Assembly: GCA_045539625.1 (NCBI GenBank)
Contig: JAZQFS010000043.1
Span: forward strand, 1-5,081
Origin: UMGS1387 sp045539625
GTDB taxonomy: Bacteria > Bacillota > Clostridia > Oscillospirales > CAG-382
Length of the DNA: 5,081 bases
Direction of reading: 5' to 3'
Part shown: in pieces, positions 4,525-5,081 of the stretch
Layout of the letters: each line of letters begins with the position of its first letter
Numbering within the stretch: the first letter of the stretch is position 1
Position numbers and translations under genes: made by a program
The notes under the pieces: model-generated
Seen by the model: the letters and a program-made list of their open reading frames with translations, nothing else
What the model was told of the DNA's origin: nothing
The model's database searches: none

Positions 4525-5081
4525 ATGAAAAAATCCACATTACTCAAGCTTTCTGCAACCGTTCTTGCAGCGTTGTCACTGACGGTGGTAATTGGTGCAA
4601 AAGGCTTCACAAAAACAAATGAGTATACCGAAGGCAAGTTTACGGACGTGCCCGAAAAGCAGTGGTATGCGGCTGAGGTAAAGTCAGCCTATGAGCTTGG
4701 CTTTATGAACGGTCAGAGCGATACACTTTTTGCTCCCGACGGTAACGTTACCGTGGCAGAAGGTATCACCATGGCAAGCCGTGTACATTCAATTTACAAC
4801 GGCAAGGAAATCAAGAGCGTTGAAGGCGGCAAGTGGTACGATATGTATATCGCTTACGCCAAGGAAAACGGTCTTGTTGCTGACGGTCAGTATACTAACT
4901 ATGACCGCAACATTATGCGTTATGAAATGGCTGTGATGTTCGCAAAGGCAATGCCTGACGAATATTTTGCCGCTAAGAATGACATCAAGGATATTCCCGA
5001 CGTTGCGGAAACAGAAGAATACTACGATGACCTTATGATGCTTTATAAGGCAGGTGTTGTTCTCGGCTCTGACGATTACGG
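4525..5081 (+). CDS. Secreted SLH-domain surface protein, N-terminal part
   Basis: The first 185 codons are present and the gene runs off the right edge. Residues 1-25 are a Sec signal peptide: a basic MKK start, a hydrophobic stretch to about 24, and a likely cut after VVIGA (21-25). Three S-layer-homology (PF00395) units follow. The first is FTDVPEKQWYAAEVKSAYELG, about 39-59, with FAPDGNVTVAEG at 69-80. The second is about 103-140 (WYDMYIAYAKENGLV, then YDRNIMRYEMAVMFAKA). The third starts near 156 (DIPDVAETEEYYDDLMMLYKAG) and is cut by the window end. Three N-terminal SLH units usually anchor a protein to cell-wall polysaccharide, so an S-layer or wall-bound protein is expected. Its effector part lies outside the window. 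Start choice rests on AAGGAG at 4512-4517 and the strong promoter upstream. Confidence 0.9.
   Translation, partial: MKKSTLLKLSATVLAALSLTVVIGAKGFTKTNEYTEGKFTDVPEKQWYAAEVKSAYELGFMNGQSDTLFAPDGNVTVAEGITMASRVHSIYNGKEIKSVEGGKWYDMYIAYAKENGLVADGQYTNYDRNIMRYEMAVMFAKAMPDEYFAAKNDIKDIPDVAETEEYYDDLMMLYKAGVVLGSDDY

Overview
The window looks like chromosomal DNA of an anaerobic, low-to-mid GC member of the Clostridia (Firmicutes), probably a gut Oscillospiraceae/Ruminococcaceae-type organism. The reasons are Firmicutes-type Shine-Dalgarno sites before every gene, sigma-A-like promoters, a Clostridia-type DUF1540 protein, an S-layer-homology (SLH) surface protein and cysteine-rich flavoproteins. Genus cannot be fixed from the sequence. 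No rRNA, tRNA, CRISPR array, transposase or phage gene was seen.

Layout. Positions 1-180 hold no convincing gene. They hold two terminator hairpins facing each other: one on the + strand (92-117), presumably for a gene left of the window, and one on the - strand (135-171) ending the flavoprotein operon. Positions 181-2804 (- strand) are a two-gene operon of FAD-type oxidoreductases: a compact 255-aa protein first, then a 618-aa FAD-dependent oxidoreductase. They overlap by one base (TAATG), and the ribosome binding site of the second gene lies in the last codons of the first. A 116-bp divergent control region (2805-2920) separates this operon from an AraC-family regulator on the + strand (2921-3784), which starts with TTG and ends in a strong terminator. 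Next comes a - strand gene for a 106-aa protein with two tandem DUF1540 cysteine modules (3839-4159). Last, a + strand gene for a secreted SLH-domain protein starts at 4525 and runs off the window.

How it fits together. The AraC gene and the flavoprotein operon are divergent and share a short control region with repeats, so the regulator most likely controls the operon and perhaps itself. The substrate is unknown. The DUF1540 and SLH genes are also divergent, across a 365-bp region. That region contains a textbook promoter for the SLH gene (TTGACA, 17 bp, TATAAT with extended -10 TG), a leader of about 117 nt, and three separate repeat or palindrome sets that look like regulator sites.

The most interesting signals are the layered repeats upstream of the SLH promoter and the AraC-linked pair of unequal FAD proteins. 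Nothing here proves a wholly new system; the functional links are inferences from gene order and sequence motifs.
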